From: Paraburkholderia tropica
GTDB taxonomy: Bacteria; Pseudomonadota; Gammaproteobacteria; Burkholderiales; Burkholderiaceae
DNA length: 64,000 nt
Direction: 5' to 3'
Assembly (NCBI RefSeq): GCF_914484835.1
Contig: NZ_CAJZAR010000071.1
Coordinates: forward strand, 30,126-94,125
Shown: positions 45,682-54,080 of the stretch, piece after piece
Layout of the letters: each line of letters begins with the position of its first letter
Position numbering within the stretch: the stretch's first letter is position 1
Notes under the pieces: generated by a model
What the model was told of the DNA's origin: nothing
What the model saw: only the letters and a program-made list of their open reading frames with translations
Database searches by the model: none
Made by a program: the position numbers and the translations under genes

Positions 45682-45957
45682 TTACTGGCTTGCGCCCGAT
45701 GCCGGAGCAGCTGCCGAAGCGGCTGCGTCCGAAGCAGCAGCGCCAGCGTCCGAAGCAGCAGCCGTAGCCGAAGCAGCAGCGTCGCTCGCAGCAGCAGCAG
45801 CGCCCGAAGCAGCAGCAGCAGCGTCCGAAGCGGCAGCAGCCGGTGCCGAAGCAGCCGTTGCGTCGCTAGCCGGCGCAGCGGCTTGGTCGCTGCTCTTGTT
45901 GCACGCAGCGAGTGCAACAGCTGCCAGCAGGGATGCTACGAGGAGGGATTTCTTCAT
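45682..45957 (-). CDS. low-complexity Ala/Ser/Asp lipoprotein
   Basis: 91 residues from the ATG at 45957, with AAAGGA seven bases upstream. The signal peptide MKKSLLVASLLAAVALAAC gives a lipobox with lipidated Cys19. The mature part is nearly only Ala, Ser, Asp, Gly and Pro, in repeated blocks of the form SDAAAAAS. Such a composition can form a helical or disordered spacer, like the alanine-rich part of Lpp-like lipoproteins, but no Lys C-terminus for peptidoglycan attachment is present (it ends GASQ). Function unknown. TATAAT on the minus strand (46090-46095) may be its promoter, leaving an unusually long leader of about 130 bases. Confidence 0.78.
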   Translation of the reverse strand: MKKSLLVASLLAAVALAACNKSSDQAAAPASDATAASAPAAAASDAAAAASGAAAAASDAAASATAAASDAGAAASDAAASAAAPASGASQ

Positions 45958-46089
45958 GATCACGTCCTTTTATGGTTAAAGGTAAGCAACAGCGCAAAAT
46001 AATACCGGTAAATGTGCCCCAACACCGACCTGAGCCGCTGGTGGAGATGCACTGCAAGAGCGTGAATCTTCCCTACGGCCTGGGCGGAA

Positions 46090-46095
46090 ATTATA
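46090..46095 (-). promoter_or_regulatory. -10 box candidate for the low-complexity lipoprotein gene
   Basis: Perfect TATAAT on the minus strand, about 133 bases before the ATG. TTGTCG (46116-46121 minus) is a -35-like hexamer, but its spacing of 20 bases is long. Confidence 0.35.
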
Positions 46096-46189
46096 GGCAC
46101 TTTCGTATCGACCGTCGACAAATCCGGGGACAATACGTTGTCTTTCTCATACAAGCACTATATTAGTACGGTATAACAGTCCGAAGCGC

Positions 46190-47440
46190 TTACGCAAGCT
46201 CTCCGGTCCGTATCCAGCCCGCACAATACCATTCGTGTAGTAACGCTGTCACACACGAATCGTGTGAGAGTGTTACAAAGCGTTTCCCATCCAGAAAGCG
46301 GTTGTCAGCCAAGGCCGGCAGCCACTTTCGGGCTTCTCTGAGCAAGTACTGTTCCCCGTTCAGGTAGTACGACCGCGCATCGTAAAGCAGGATTGTCCTG
46401 CGGTCGAGTCTTATCCCGCTTTTCGCGGCGCGCGCAACAAAACGGGCCTCGTCGAGGGGTTTTTCGGGGGCGTCGAAGACCACATTGGCCTTCGGTTCCG
46501 AAAGGTACGAGCCTACGAACGACGACACATCGGCGTCGCTCCAACGCACTTTAGCAAGCACGGACGCAACGCGCTCCACAAGTGCCGGGGGCAATTGCGC
46601 GGGATGCGTCACGGCGGGCTGATCCGGGTCGCGATAAAGCCCGTTCTTGCCCGCTTTCGCGCCGGGTTGTGCGGCATCGTCTGCGCCACGTTCGGCGAGC
46701 CAGTAAAGAAACTGGTTCGTGAGCTCCGACGTGGAAGGCGAGCGAAAGCCGATCGAGCAGGTCATGCACTCGCCCTCGGCCACGCCGTCGTGCGCGATAT
46801 GCGGCGGCAGATAGAGCATGTCGCCGGGTTCCAGCACCCATTCTTCCTCGGGCTCGAAATTCGCGAGAATCTTCAGCGGCATGCCTTCCTGCAGCGAGAG
46901 GTCGCGCTGCGCGCCAATGCGCCAGCGGCGCTTGCCGTGCACCTGCAGGAGAAACACATCGTACGAATCGAAATGCGGGCCGACGCCGCCGCCATCGCTC
47001 GCATACGAGATCATCAGATCGTCGAGGCGCGCGTCGGGCGCGAAGCGGAAGCGTTCGAGCAGCGCGCGGGCGCGGTCGTCATGGAGATCGGCGCCTTGCA
47101 CGAGCAGCGTCCATTGACGCGTTTTCGGCGTCGGCAGCTCGTCGGACGAGAACGGGCCGTGTTCGAGCGACCAGCGCTTGCGGAAATGCGTGATGAGGCG
47201 CGATTCGACGTCGTCGCTGTCGGCGAGCGCGAACAACTCGTCGCGAGAGAGCGGCGCTTCGATGCCGGGTATCGCCTGGCGGATCAAGAGCGGCTTTTTC
47301 TGCCAGTATTGCTTCATGAACTGCGCCGGACTCAGGCCGTTTAGCAGCGGCGTGGGGGTGTCAGGCGCGGGGCGTGCCGGGGAGGAGGGGGCGCGCTGCT
47401 TGCGCGCGTCCTCCAGGTGGTCAGGGGACCGCTTGGGCAT
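46190..47440 (-). CDS. JmjC/cupin ribosomal-protein oxygenase (RoxA/YcfD type)
   Basis: 416 residues. The 2-oxoglutarate/Fe(II) oxygenase facial triad is visible: His156 and Asp158 in GPHFDSYD, and His217 in PPHIAHDG. PLLIRQAIPG near the start and the EPGDMLYLPP stretch are typical of the YcfD/RoxA branch that hydroxylates ribosomal protein L16 on an arginine. The C-terminal winged-helix-like domain (about 300-416) is present, as in these enzymes. ATG 47440 is used; the N-terminal 30 residues are variable. It diverges from slyD, with the two start codons only 32 bases apart. Confidence 0.87.
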   Translation of the reverse strand: MPKRSPDHLEDARKQRAPSSPARPAPDTPTPLLNGLSPAQFMKQYWQKKPLLIRQAIPGIEAPLSRDELFALADSDDVESRLITHFRKRWSLEHGPFSSDELPTPKTRQWTLLVQGADLHDDRARALLERFRFAPDARLDDLMISYASDGGGVGPHFDSYDVFLLQVHGKRRWRIGAQRDLSLQEGMPLKILANFEPEEEWVLEPGDMLYLPPHIAHDGVAEGECMTCSIGFRSPSTSELTNQFLYWLAERGADDAAQPGAKAGKNGLYRDPDQPAVTHPAQLPPALVERVASVLAKVRWSDADVSSFVGSYLSEPKANVVFDAPEKPLDEARFVARAAKSGIRLDRRTILLYDARSYYLNGEQYLLREARKWLPALADNRFLDGKRFVTLSHDSCVTALLHEWYCAGWIRTGELA

Positions 47441-47442
47441 CG

Positions 47443-47448
47443 TATAAT
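47443..47448 (+). promoter_or_regulatory. slyD -10 box candidate
   Basis: Perfect TATAAT 24 bases before the slyD ATG and just two bases outside the divergent oxygenase start codon. A -35 would have to lie inside the oxygenase coding region; none is clear. Confidence 0.45.
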
Positions 47449-47472
47449 GAGGTCTGTAATCTGGAGGATCGA

Positions 47473-48018
47473 ATGAAAATTGCAAAGGACACCGTCGTGT
47501 CGGTCGCTTACAAGCTATCGGATGCGCAGGGCAATCTGATTGAGGAAAGCGACGAGCCGATGGTCTATCTGCACGGCGGCTATGATGGCACGTTCCCCAA
47601 GATCGAGGAAGTGCTGGACGGCAAGGAGCCGGGCTTCGAGACCCAGATCCAGCTTGAGCCGCAGGATGCGTTTGGCGAGTACGATCCCGAACTCGTGAAG
47701 ATCGAGCCGCGCACGCGCTTCCCGGAACCGCTCGAAGTCGGCATGCAGTTCGAAGGCACGCCGGAAGAAGGCGACGAGGATCTCGACGCGCTCATCTACA
47801 CCGTCACCGACGTCGCGGAAGACAAGGTCGTGCTCGACGGCAATCATCCGCTCGCGGGCATGGCCCTGCGTTTCGCGCTCACCGTGAAGGAAGTGCGTCA
47901 GGCGACGGAAGACGAAATCGAGCATGAGCACGCGCATGGCGCGGACGGACTCGAAGTCATCGACGAAGACGAGGAAGACGACGGCGACGAAGCCGACTCG
48001 AAACCTACCCTGCACTGA
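47473..48018 (+). CDS. slyD: FKBP-type peptidyl-prolyl isomerase SlyD
   Basis: 181 residues. The FKBP core with inserted-in-flap chaperone domain is seen: VVSVAYKLSDAQGNLIEES, YLHGGYDGTFPKIEEVLDG, QLEPQDAFGEYDPE and DGNHPLAGMALRFALTVKEVR. The C-terminal tail has EHEHAHG and is very acidic, shorter in His and Cys than the nickel-binding tail of E. coli SlyD. ATG 47473 has TGGAGG upstream. Roles are peptidyl-prolyl isomerisation, holding of unfolded proteins and metal delivery; the last may be weak here. Confidence 0.93.
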   Translation: MKIAKDTVVSVAYKLSDAQGNLIEESDEPMVYLHGGYDGTFPKIEEVLDGKEPGFETQIQLEPQDAFGEYDPELVKIEPRTRFPEPLEVGMQFEGTPEEGDEDLDALIYTVTDVAEDKVVLDGNHPLAGMALRFALTVKEVRQATEDEIEHEHAHGADGLEVIDEDEEDDGDEADSKPTLH

Positions 48019-48035
48019 TCTCGCCGATCAGTCGA

Positions 48036-48063
48036 CGCGCCGGCCTCAGGGCCGGCGTTTTTC
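48036..48063 (+). terminator. slyD terminator
   Basis: CGCCGGCC/GGCCGGCG stem with a TCAG loop and TTTTT. It lies between the convergent slyD and phosphoesterase-like genes. Confidence 0.88.
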
Positions 48064-48115
48064 GTTTACGCGCGTGTTAAGTGGCTGTTCGGTCGAGGCA
48101 CGTGTGCGCAGTTGA

Positions 48116-48147
48116 TCACTCAGTCACTCAGTCACTCAGTCATTCGG
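48116..48147 (+). repeat. 8-bp tandem repeat TCACTCAG
   Basis: Three exact copies of TCACTCAG at 48116-48139 and a fourth imperfect one (TCATTCGG) at 48140-48147. The array covers the stop codon of the minus-strand phosphoesterase-like gene. Confidence 0.9.
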
Positions 48148-49557
48148 CGCCGCGCTGCTGGCGGGTGTGGCACCGTGGCCGACCCAGGGCGGCGCGAACT
48201 GCGGCTGGTGCTGCGTGGAGGGTGAAGACGCCGAAGAAGGCGAGGACGCTGCACCCGGCGCGGGAGTCGCCGGCGCGCCTGGCCAATCCGGTGGCACGGC
48301 CGCACCGCTCGCGGGCGTAGCGGGCATGCCGTTCACGCCATACGCACCATTGACGTCTGGGGCCTGCTGCATGCCGGGAATTTCGGTGACGTCGGGCATC
48401 GACGACACTTCGGGCATGTCCGGCACAGCCGGCGACATATTGATGCCGGGCAACGGCGGCGGTTCCTGCGGCGGCAGCAGCGGCAGATGTTTCGGTACGT
48501 CGCGCACGCTGATGCGCAACGGTGTGCGGCGTGTCATGTCCGCGTCGATCTGTAGCCACTGCGTGAGCGGATCGCGCAGCGCGACCGAGATGCGCGTCAC
48601 GTTAGCAATCCTGACGCCCTTCTCGGTGCGCAACGGCTGATCGATCGCGAAACCGCGCGCGAGCCGCGCCTCGTCGGGATTGATGATCACGATCGGGCCG
48701 CGAAAGGTCTCGGACGCCTTGACGAGGCTGCGCCGCAATTCGCTATAACCGTCGCGCTGTGCGTGCCTGAAGCGCAGCCACGCGAAGCGCTCGGGCCGCT
48801 CGTAATGCTCGGGCATCGCATTGCCCTGCATGAAGATGACGATGGCGCGCGCGTTGCGCCGCCGCGCGTATTCAGCCGCGTGTTCGATCCAGAAGCCGTT
48901 GGCGATGACGCGGTCTTCGAATTCGCCGTTGCGGCCGCCCGCGTTCAGATAGTGGTTGTTGTCGCCGGGCACGTTCAGCGCGATGAACACCGTGTCGCCG
49001 GTCTGCCAGCGCGCGTTTTCGCGATAAGGCCGAAAGCGCGACACTTCGCTTTCGCGCGTGAGCGTGAGCGGGTTTTCGCCGAGCGAATTGCTGTCGCCGA
49101 AAAAATTCTGACGCAGAAAATCGAGCCGCTCGACCGGATCCCACGCGCCGCTGCCGTTCGTGCCGCAATTCGCCCAGTCACGCTGGCCGGGCACGAATAT
49201 GAGCGGCGGGCGCGACCCCGAAAGCAGCGCGTGACGACGCTCGTACAGGCTGTCCGCACAGGATTCGCGCGGGCCTTTGAGATTGCCGTCGTAGACCACG
49301 AAGGAGATTTGCGGATCGCGGCCGATCGCATCGACGAGACGTTGCAGCGTGCCTTCGTCGCCCGGTTCGGTGACGACGTTCGCGAGGACCGCGAACGCAT
49401 AGCGTTGCGAGGCAGCGGGCGCAGCCGATTGCAGTTGCGCGTGCGCGAGACCGGGCAGCGCGAGCGCAATCAGCGAACCCAGCACGCCGAACATGCTGAT
49501 AGTCAGGCGCAGCGCACGCACCAGCCTGACGACCGACGCGCGCCTGATGCCGTGCAC
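48136..49557 (-). CDS. exported metallophosphoesterase-like protein, probably inactive
   Basis: About 473 residues from the GTG at 49557; a GTG at 49521 is an alternative, and neither has a clear ribosome site. A signal segment (MFGVLGSLIALALPGLAHAQ) predicts export. The following domain (YAFAVLANV, VVYDGNLKGPRESC, VPGQRDW) lines up with calcineurin-like phosphoesterases that have DxH, GDxK and GDNDW, but the metal-ligand Asp, His and Asn positions appear replaced. The tail after about residue 350 is Pro/Ala/Met-rich with no domain. Downstream of mutS on the same strand. Catalysis is doubtful; a binding role is possible. Confidence 0.75.
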   Translation of the reverse strand: MHGIRRASVVRLVRALRLTISMFGVLGSLIALALPGLAHAQLQSAAPAASQRYAFAVLANVVTEPGDEGTLQRLVDAIGRDPQISFVVYDGNLKGPRESCADSLYERRHALLSGSRPPLIFVPGQRDWANCGTNGSGAWDPVERLDFLRQNFFGDSNSLGENPLTLTRESEVSRFRPYRENARWQTGDTVFIALNVPGDNNHYLNAGGRNGEFEDRVIANGFWIEHAAEYARRRNARAIVIFMQGNAMPEHYERPERFAWLRFRHAQRDGYSELRRSLVKASETFRGPIVIINPDEARLARGFAIDQPLRTEKGVRIANVTRISVALRDPLTQWLQIDADMTRRTPLRISVRDVPKHLPLLPPQEPPPLPGINMSPAVPDMPEVSSMPDVTEIPGMQQAPDVNGAYGVNGMPATPASGAAVPPDWPGAPATPAPGAASSPSSASSPSTQHQPQFAPPWVGHGATPASSAAPND

Positions 49558-49630
49558 ATTTTTCAGATAACGCGAATGCGCAAGCCCGCGGCCTCGTATG
49601 GCAGGCCGCGGTGGCGTCGCAGGGCGACGC

Positions 49631-52339
49631 TCAGCGTTTGGCGTCCGGCGCAGTGGCCAGCTCATGCAGTTCGTACAGCAGGTCGAGCGCATCGCGCGGG
49701 CGCAGTTCGTTCGGATCGATCGCGCGCAGACGCTCGGCGACACGCGCCGCCGCGAGATCTTCCTCGGCTTGCGGTGCGTCTTCGACGTAGTGCTTCGGTG
49801 CGTCGAATTCGTCCTCGCTCGCAGCGGACGGCGCGGCGAACAGATCGAGCTGCGGCGTGGGCTGGCCCGCCGACATCTGCTCCAGATGCACGAGATGCTT
49901 GCGCGCCGCGCGGATCACCGGATTGGGCACGCCCGCCAGTTGCGCAACCTGCAAGCCGTAACTCTGGTTCGCTGGGCCTTCGCTGACGGCGTGCAGGAAC
50001 ACGATGCCATGACCGTGCTCGACCGCCGAAAGATGCACGTTGGCCGCCTGCGCGAACTCGGCGGGCAGTTGCGTGAGTTCGAAGTAGTGCGTGGCGAACA
50101 GCGTCTGGCAACCGTTGCTCGACAGCAGATGCCGCGCGATGGCCCACGCGAGCGCGAGACCGTCGAAGGTCGAGGTGCCGCGCCCGATTTCGTCCATCAG
50201 CACGAGGCTTTGCGGCGTGGCGTCGTTGAGAATCGCCGCGGCTTCGGTCATCTCGACCATGAAGGTCGAGCGCCCGCCCGCGAGATCGTCGGCCGCGCCG
50301 ATACGCGTGAAGATGCGGTCGATCGGACCGAAGCGCGCGCGCTTCGCGGGCACGTAGCTGCCCACGTAGGCGAGCAGCGCGATCAGCGCGGTCTGGCGCA
50401 TGAAGGTCGATTTACCGCCCATGTTCGGGCCGGTGATCAGCAGCAGCTTGCGGTCCGCGTTGAGCACACAGTCGTTCGCGATGAACTGTTCGACCTGCGC
50501 TTCGACCACCGGATGACGGCCTTGCTCGATCTCGATGCCGGGCGCTTCGGAAAATTCCGGCGCGGCCCAGTCGAGCGCGCGTGCGCGTTCCGCGAAGGCG
50601 GCCAGCAGGTCGAGCTCGGCGAGTGCGGCGGCCACGCGCTGGCAGTCGAGCAGATACGGCAGCAGCGATTGCAGCAGCGCTTCGTAGAGCGCCTTCTCGC
50701 GTGCGAGCGCGCGCTCCTGCGCGGAGAGCGCCTTGTCTTCGAACGTCTTCAGTTCGGGCGTGATGTAGCGCTCGGCGTTCTTCAGCGTCTGGCGTCGGCG
50801 ATAGTCGTCGGGGACCTTGTCCGTCTGACCGCGCGTGACTTCGATATAGAAGCCGTGCACCTTGTTGTACTCGACGCGCAGATTGCCGATGCCCGTGCGT
50901 GTGCGTTCGCGTGCTTCGAGATCGATCAGGAACTGGCCGCAGTTCTCGGACATGTCGCGCAGCTCGTCGAGTTCCGCGTCGTAGCCGCGCGCAATCACGC
51001 CACCGTCGCGGATCATGGCCGCCGGTTCGGGCGCGACCGCGCGTTGCAGCAGTTCGGCGCAGCCGGGCGGCGGATCGAGCAGGTCGACGATGCGCGCGAG
51101 CGGCGCCGATGCGCCGCCTGTGGCCGCGACCTGTTCGCGCAGCGCGGGCAGGGCGGCGAAGGTGTCGCGCAGGCTCGACAAGTCGCGCGGACGCGCCGAC
51201 AGCAGCGCGAGACGCCCGGTGATGCGTTCGACGTCGGCGATCTGGCGCAGCGCGCTGCGCAGGGAATCGACGCTCGCGGGCGGCGGGGCGTCGAGCAGCG
51301 CGCCGATGGCTTGCTGGCGCGTTTGCGCGATGCCGGCGTCGCGCGGCGGATGATGCAGCCAGTGACGCAGCAGACGGCTGCCCATGGTCGTGCTGCAGGT
51401 GTCGAGCAGCGAGCACAGCGTGGGCGACTCGGTGCCGCGCAGCGTTTCGGTGAGTTCGAGATTGCGCCGCGTGGCCGGATCGAGGCCGATATATTCCGAT
51501 TCGGCTTCGACCTTCAGGCTGCGCACGTGACGCAGTTGCTGGCCTTGCGTGGCCGCCGCGTAGAGCAGCAGCGCGCCGGCCGCGCCGCAGGCGCTCGTGA
51601 GCGTCTGCGCGCCGAAGCCGTCGAGGCTCGCCACGTCGAGCTGGTCGCACAGGCGCTGGCGGCCCGACGCGACGTCGAAGTGCCACGCGGGCACACGCGT
51701 GAGCGCACCGGGCGTCGTGCCCGAGCTCGCGGACGGTGGCGCCCAGCCCGACGACTCCGCGGGCATTTCCGCGACCAGAATTTCCGCCGGACGGATGCGT
51801 TCGAATGCCGCTGCGACCTGTTCCGGCGCGACTTCCGCGAGGCGCAGCGCGCCGCTTGCGAGATTGAGCCACGCGAGGCCGACGTTGACCGTCGCGCCGC
51901 GCCGGTTGTGGCCGGGGCAGACCGCCATCAGGTAGACGTCGTTCTTGTCGGAGAGCAGGGCCGCGTCGGTGAGCGTGCCGGGCGTGACCACGCGCACGAC
52001 CTTGCGTTCGACCGGCCCCTTCGAGGTGGCCGGGTCGCCGATCTGTTCGCAGATCGCCACCGACTCGCCGAGCTTCACGAGTTTGGCGAGATATTGCTCG
52101 CAGGCGTGATGCGGCACGCCCGCCATCTTGATGGGATTGCCCGCCGATGCGCCGCGCTGCGTGAGCGTGAGGTCGAGCAGGCGCGCGGCCTTCTCCGCGT
52201 CTTCGAAGAACAGCTCGTAGAAGTCGCCCATCCGGTAGAACACGAGCGTGCCCGGATGATCGGCCTTGATGCGCAAATATTGCTGCATCATGGGAGTGTG
52301 TTGCGCGGTGTCGGCTGCGCCTGCGGTGTGTGTAGCCAT
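49631..52339 (-). CDS. mutS: DNA mismatch repair protein MutS
   Basis: 902 residues. The mismatch-reading Phe40-Tyr-Glu42 motif (GDFYELF) is in the N-terminal domain, followed by connector, lever and clamp domains. The ATPase has the P-loop TGPNMGGKST at about 635-645, the DEIGRGTSTFDG Walker B block and the ATHYFELT motif. MutS recognises mismatches and recruits MutL. The start ATG encodes a short tail before MMQQYLRIKADHP. Downstream on the same strand is the phosphoesterase-like gene after a 73-base gap. Confidence 0.98.
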   Translation of the reverse strand: MATHTAGAADTAQHTPMMQQYLRIKADHPGTLVFYRMGDFYELFFEDAEKAARLLDLTLTQRGASAGNPIKMAGVPHHACEQYLAKLVKLGESVAICEQIGDPATSKGPVERKVVRVVTPGTLTDAALLSDKNDVYLMAVCPGHNRRGATVNVGLAWLNLASGALRLAEVAPEQVAAAFERIRPAEILVAEMPAESSGWAPPSASSGTTPGALTRVPAWHFDVASGRQRLCDQLDVASLDGFGAQTLTSACGAAGALLLYAAATQGQQLRHVRSLKVEAESEYIGLDPATRRNLELTETLRGTESPTLCSLLDTCSTTMGSRLLRHWLHHPPRDAGIAQTRQQAIGALLDAPPPASVDSLRSALRQIADVERITGRLALLSARPRDLSSLRDTFAALPALREQVAATGGASAPLARIVDLLDPPPGCAELLQRAVAPEPAAMIRDGGVIARGYDAELDELRDMSENCGQFLIDLEARERTRTGIGNLRVEYNKVHGFYIEVTRGQTDKVPDDYRRRQTLKNAERYITPELKTFEDKALSAQERALAREKALYEALLQSLLPYLLDCQRVAAALAELDLLAAFAERARALDWAAPEFSEAPGIEIEQGRHPVVEAQVEQFIANDCVLNADRKLLLITGPNMGGKSTFMRQTALIALLAYVGSYVPAKRARFGPIDRIFTRIGAADDLAGGRSTFMVEMTEAAAILNDATPQSLVLMDEIGRGTSTFDGLALAWAIARHLLSSNGCQTLFATHYFELTQLPAEFAQAANVHLSAVEHGHGIVFLHAVSEGPANQSYGLQVAQLAGVPNPVIRAARKHLVHLEQMSAGQPTPQLDLFAAPSAASEDEFDAPKHYVEDAPQAEEDLAAARVAERLRAIDPNELRPRDALDLLYELHELATAPDAKR

Positions 52340-52452
52340 CCTCGGTGTCTTGCTTAAGGTTCAGGGCGTGAGTGTAACCCGCGCGGGGGGCGCGTGAACC
52401 TGGCCGGATGGCTAGCGCATGCGCGCGCCATGCCGCCAGGCGGTGTTCGCGC

Positions 52453-53751
52453 TCATTCGTCGACGAGCGCCTGCATGTCCACGGCGCGCGCGTTCGCGGC
52501 ACTCCGTCGCATCGCGAGCCAGATCATCCCCGATACGAACACGCCGAATACGACAATGATCCACTGCACGGGCATCTTCGCCGTGAGCAGCAGCGCGTAG
52601 GCGCCGAGCATCATCAGCACGGCGAGGTTCTGGTTGAAATTCTGCACGGCGATCGAATGGCCGGCCGAGAGCAGCGTCGCGCCCCGATGCTGGAGCAGCG
52701 CGTTCATCGGCACGATGAAAAAGCCCGCGAGCGTGCCGAGCGCGATCATCAGCGGATATGCGAACAGCAGGTAGAAGGGCAGCACGAAGGTGCCGAAGCG
52801 CAGGCCTTCGCCGGCCGGGAACAGGCTCTTGCTGTAGAACGCCATCGCCATCGCCACGATGCCGCAGAGGACGCCCACCGGCAGCACGCGCAGCGACGCG
52901 CGCAACGACACCCACGCCGCCGCCGCGCCCGCGCCGAGCGCGATGCCGAGCCCGGTCACGCCCTGCATCACGGCCGCTTTCGAGAGCGTGAGGCCGAGAT
53001 TGGCATCGGCCCATTTGAGCACGAGCAACTGCAGCGTGACGGCCGCGCCCCACATCAGGGTCGTGACCCACAGTGCGATCTGCGCGAGCTTGTCGGCCCA
53101 CAGCACGTTGAAGCAGTGCACGAAGTCGCCGACCAGCCGCGCCGGTTCCTTGAGGCGGTTTTCATAGCGCGCGCCGGTATCGGGAATGCCGAAGTTGATG
53201 AGCGCCGCGATGGCGTAAGTGATCATCACCGCGAGCATCGCGAGATCGGCTGCGGAGTGGATCAGCGGCATCGGATGATGCGTGACGAAACGCTGCGCGT
53301 AGGTCGATACGAGCGTGCCGCCGAGCATGGTGCCGACGATGGTCGAGAGCACTGTCGCCGATTCGAGCCACGCGTTGGCCGCGACGAGTTTTTCGGCAGG
53401 CAGTAATTCGGTCAGGATTCCGTACTTTGCGGGCGAGTAGGCCGCCGCGCCGAAACCGACCACGCCGTAGGCGAGCATCGGATGCACGCCCGCGATCATC
53501 AGCAGGCAGCCAACGGCCTTGAGCGCGTTCGAGACGAACATCACGTGGCGCTTTTGCAGCGCGTCGGCGAACGCGCCGACGAAGGGCGCGAGCAGCACGT
53601 ACGAAACCGTGAAAAAGATTTGCAGAAGCGGCGTGACCCAGGCCGGCGACGAGATCACCGTGAGCAGCGCGATTGCCGCGATCAGCAGCGCGTTGTCGGC
53701 GAGCGACGAAACGAACTGCGCGGCGATGATCGTGTAGAAGCCTTTTTTCAT
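52453..53751 (-). CDS. lplT: lysophospholipid transporter LplT (MFS)
   Basis: 432 residues, about twelve membrane helices. The start MKKGFYTIIAAQFVSSLADNALLIAAIALL and the segment AYSPAKYGILTELLP are hallmarks of LplT. It flips lysophospholipids across the inner membrane for re-acylation. In many bacteria an acyltransferase (Aas) is fused or adjacent; none is next to it here. ATG 53751 is used because the family begins there; an in-frame upstream extension reads through the suhB terminator. Confidence 0.92.
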   Translation of the reverse strand: MKKGFYTIIAAQFVSSLADNALLIAAIALLTVISSPAWVTPLLQIFFTVSYVLLAPFVGAFADALQKRHVMFVSNALKAVGCLLMIAGVHPMLAYGVVGFGAAAYSPAKYGILTELLPAEKLVAANAWLESATVLSTIVGTMLGGTLVSTYAQRFVTHHPMPLIHSAADLAMLAVMITYAIAALINFGIPDTGARYENRLKEPARLVGDFVHCFNVLWADKLAQIALWVTTLMWGAAVTLQLLVLKWADANLGLTLSKAAVMQGVTGLGIALGAGAAAAWVSLRASLRVLPVGVLCGIVAMAMAFYSKSLFPAGEGLRFGTFVLPFYLLFAYPLMIALGTLAGFFIVPMNALLQHRGATLLSAGHSIAVQNFNQNLAVLMMLGAYALLLTAKMPVQWIIVVFGVFVSGMIWLAMRRSAANARAVDMQALVDE

Positions 53752-54080
53752 CGCGGGTTGGAGCGGTTGAACGACGGCTCGATGGCCCAGGCGACCATGG
53801 CGCGGAAAACGCAATACAACGAAACCGGCACGGAAAGACGATGAAAAAAGCGGCCGAAGCCGCTTGATGGTGCGGGTGAGTGTCGCGTGGCGCGTGTTCG
53901 CGCTGCCGATTCGACGCTTGTCCCCGCTGCCTTGCTCGTCGTGATCCGTGCCGCTTTCCAGTTTCCCGGATTGTGACACGCGCCGCCGCGCGCCGCAGTG
54001 TTCCTCGCAATCGCCTTACAGCTTCATGCGGGACGCTCGCGGCTGCGTTGCCGCTTTGATGCGGCGGCGGCTCAGCGCGC
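53752..54080 (-). other. suhB-lplT intergenic region (329 bp)
   Basis: No gene is seen. On the minus strand, AAGCGGC-TTCG-GCCGCTTTTTT at 53844-53865 is a good terminator with a UUCG loop for suhB. lplT must then have its own promoter between about 53752 and 53843, but I see no obvious boxes. Confidence 0.6.
53844..53865 (-). terminator. suhB terminator
   Basis: Perfect AAGCGGC/GCCGCTT stem with TTCG tetraloop and six T on the minus strand. Confidence 0.88.

Noticed and set aside
49598..52357. A 919-codon open frame on the plus strand opposite mutS
   Set aside because: MutS on the minus strand has every family motif; the opposite frame is Arg/Ala/His-rich without domains and results from the strong third-position GC bias.
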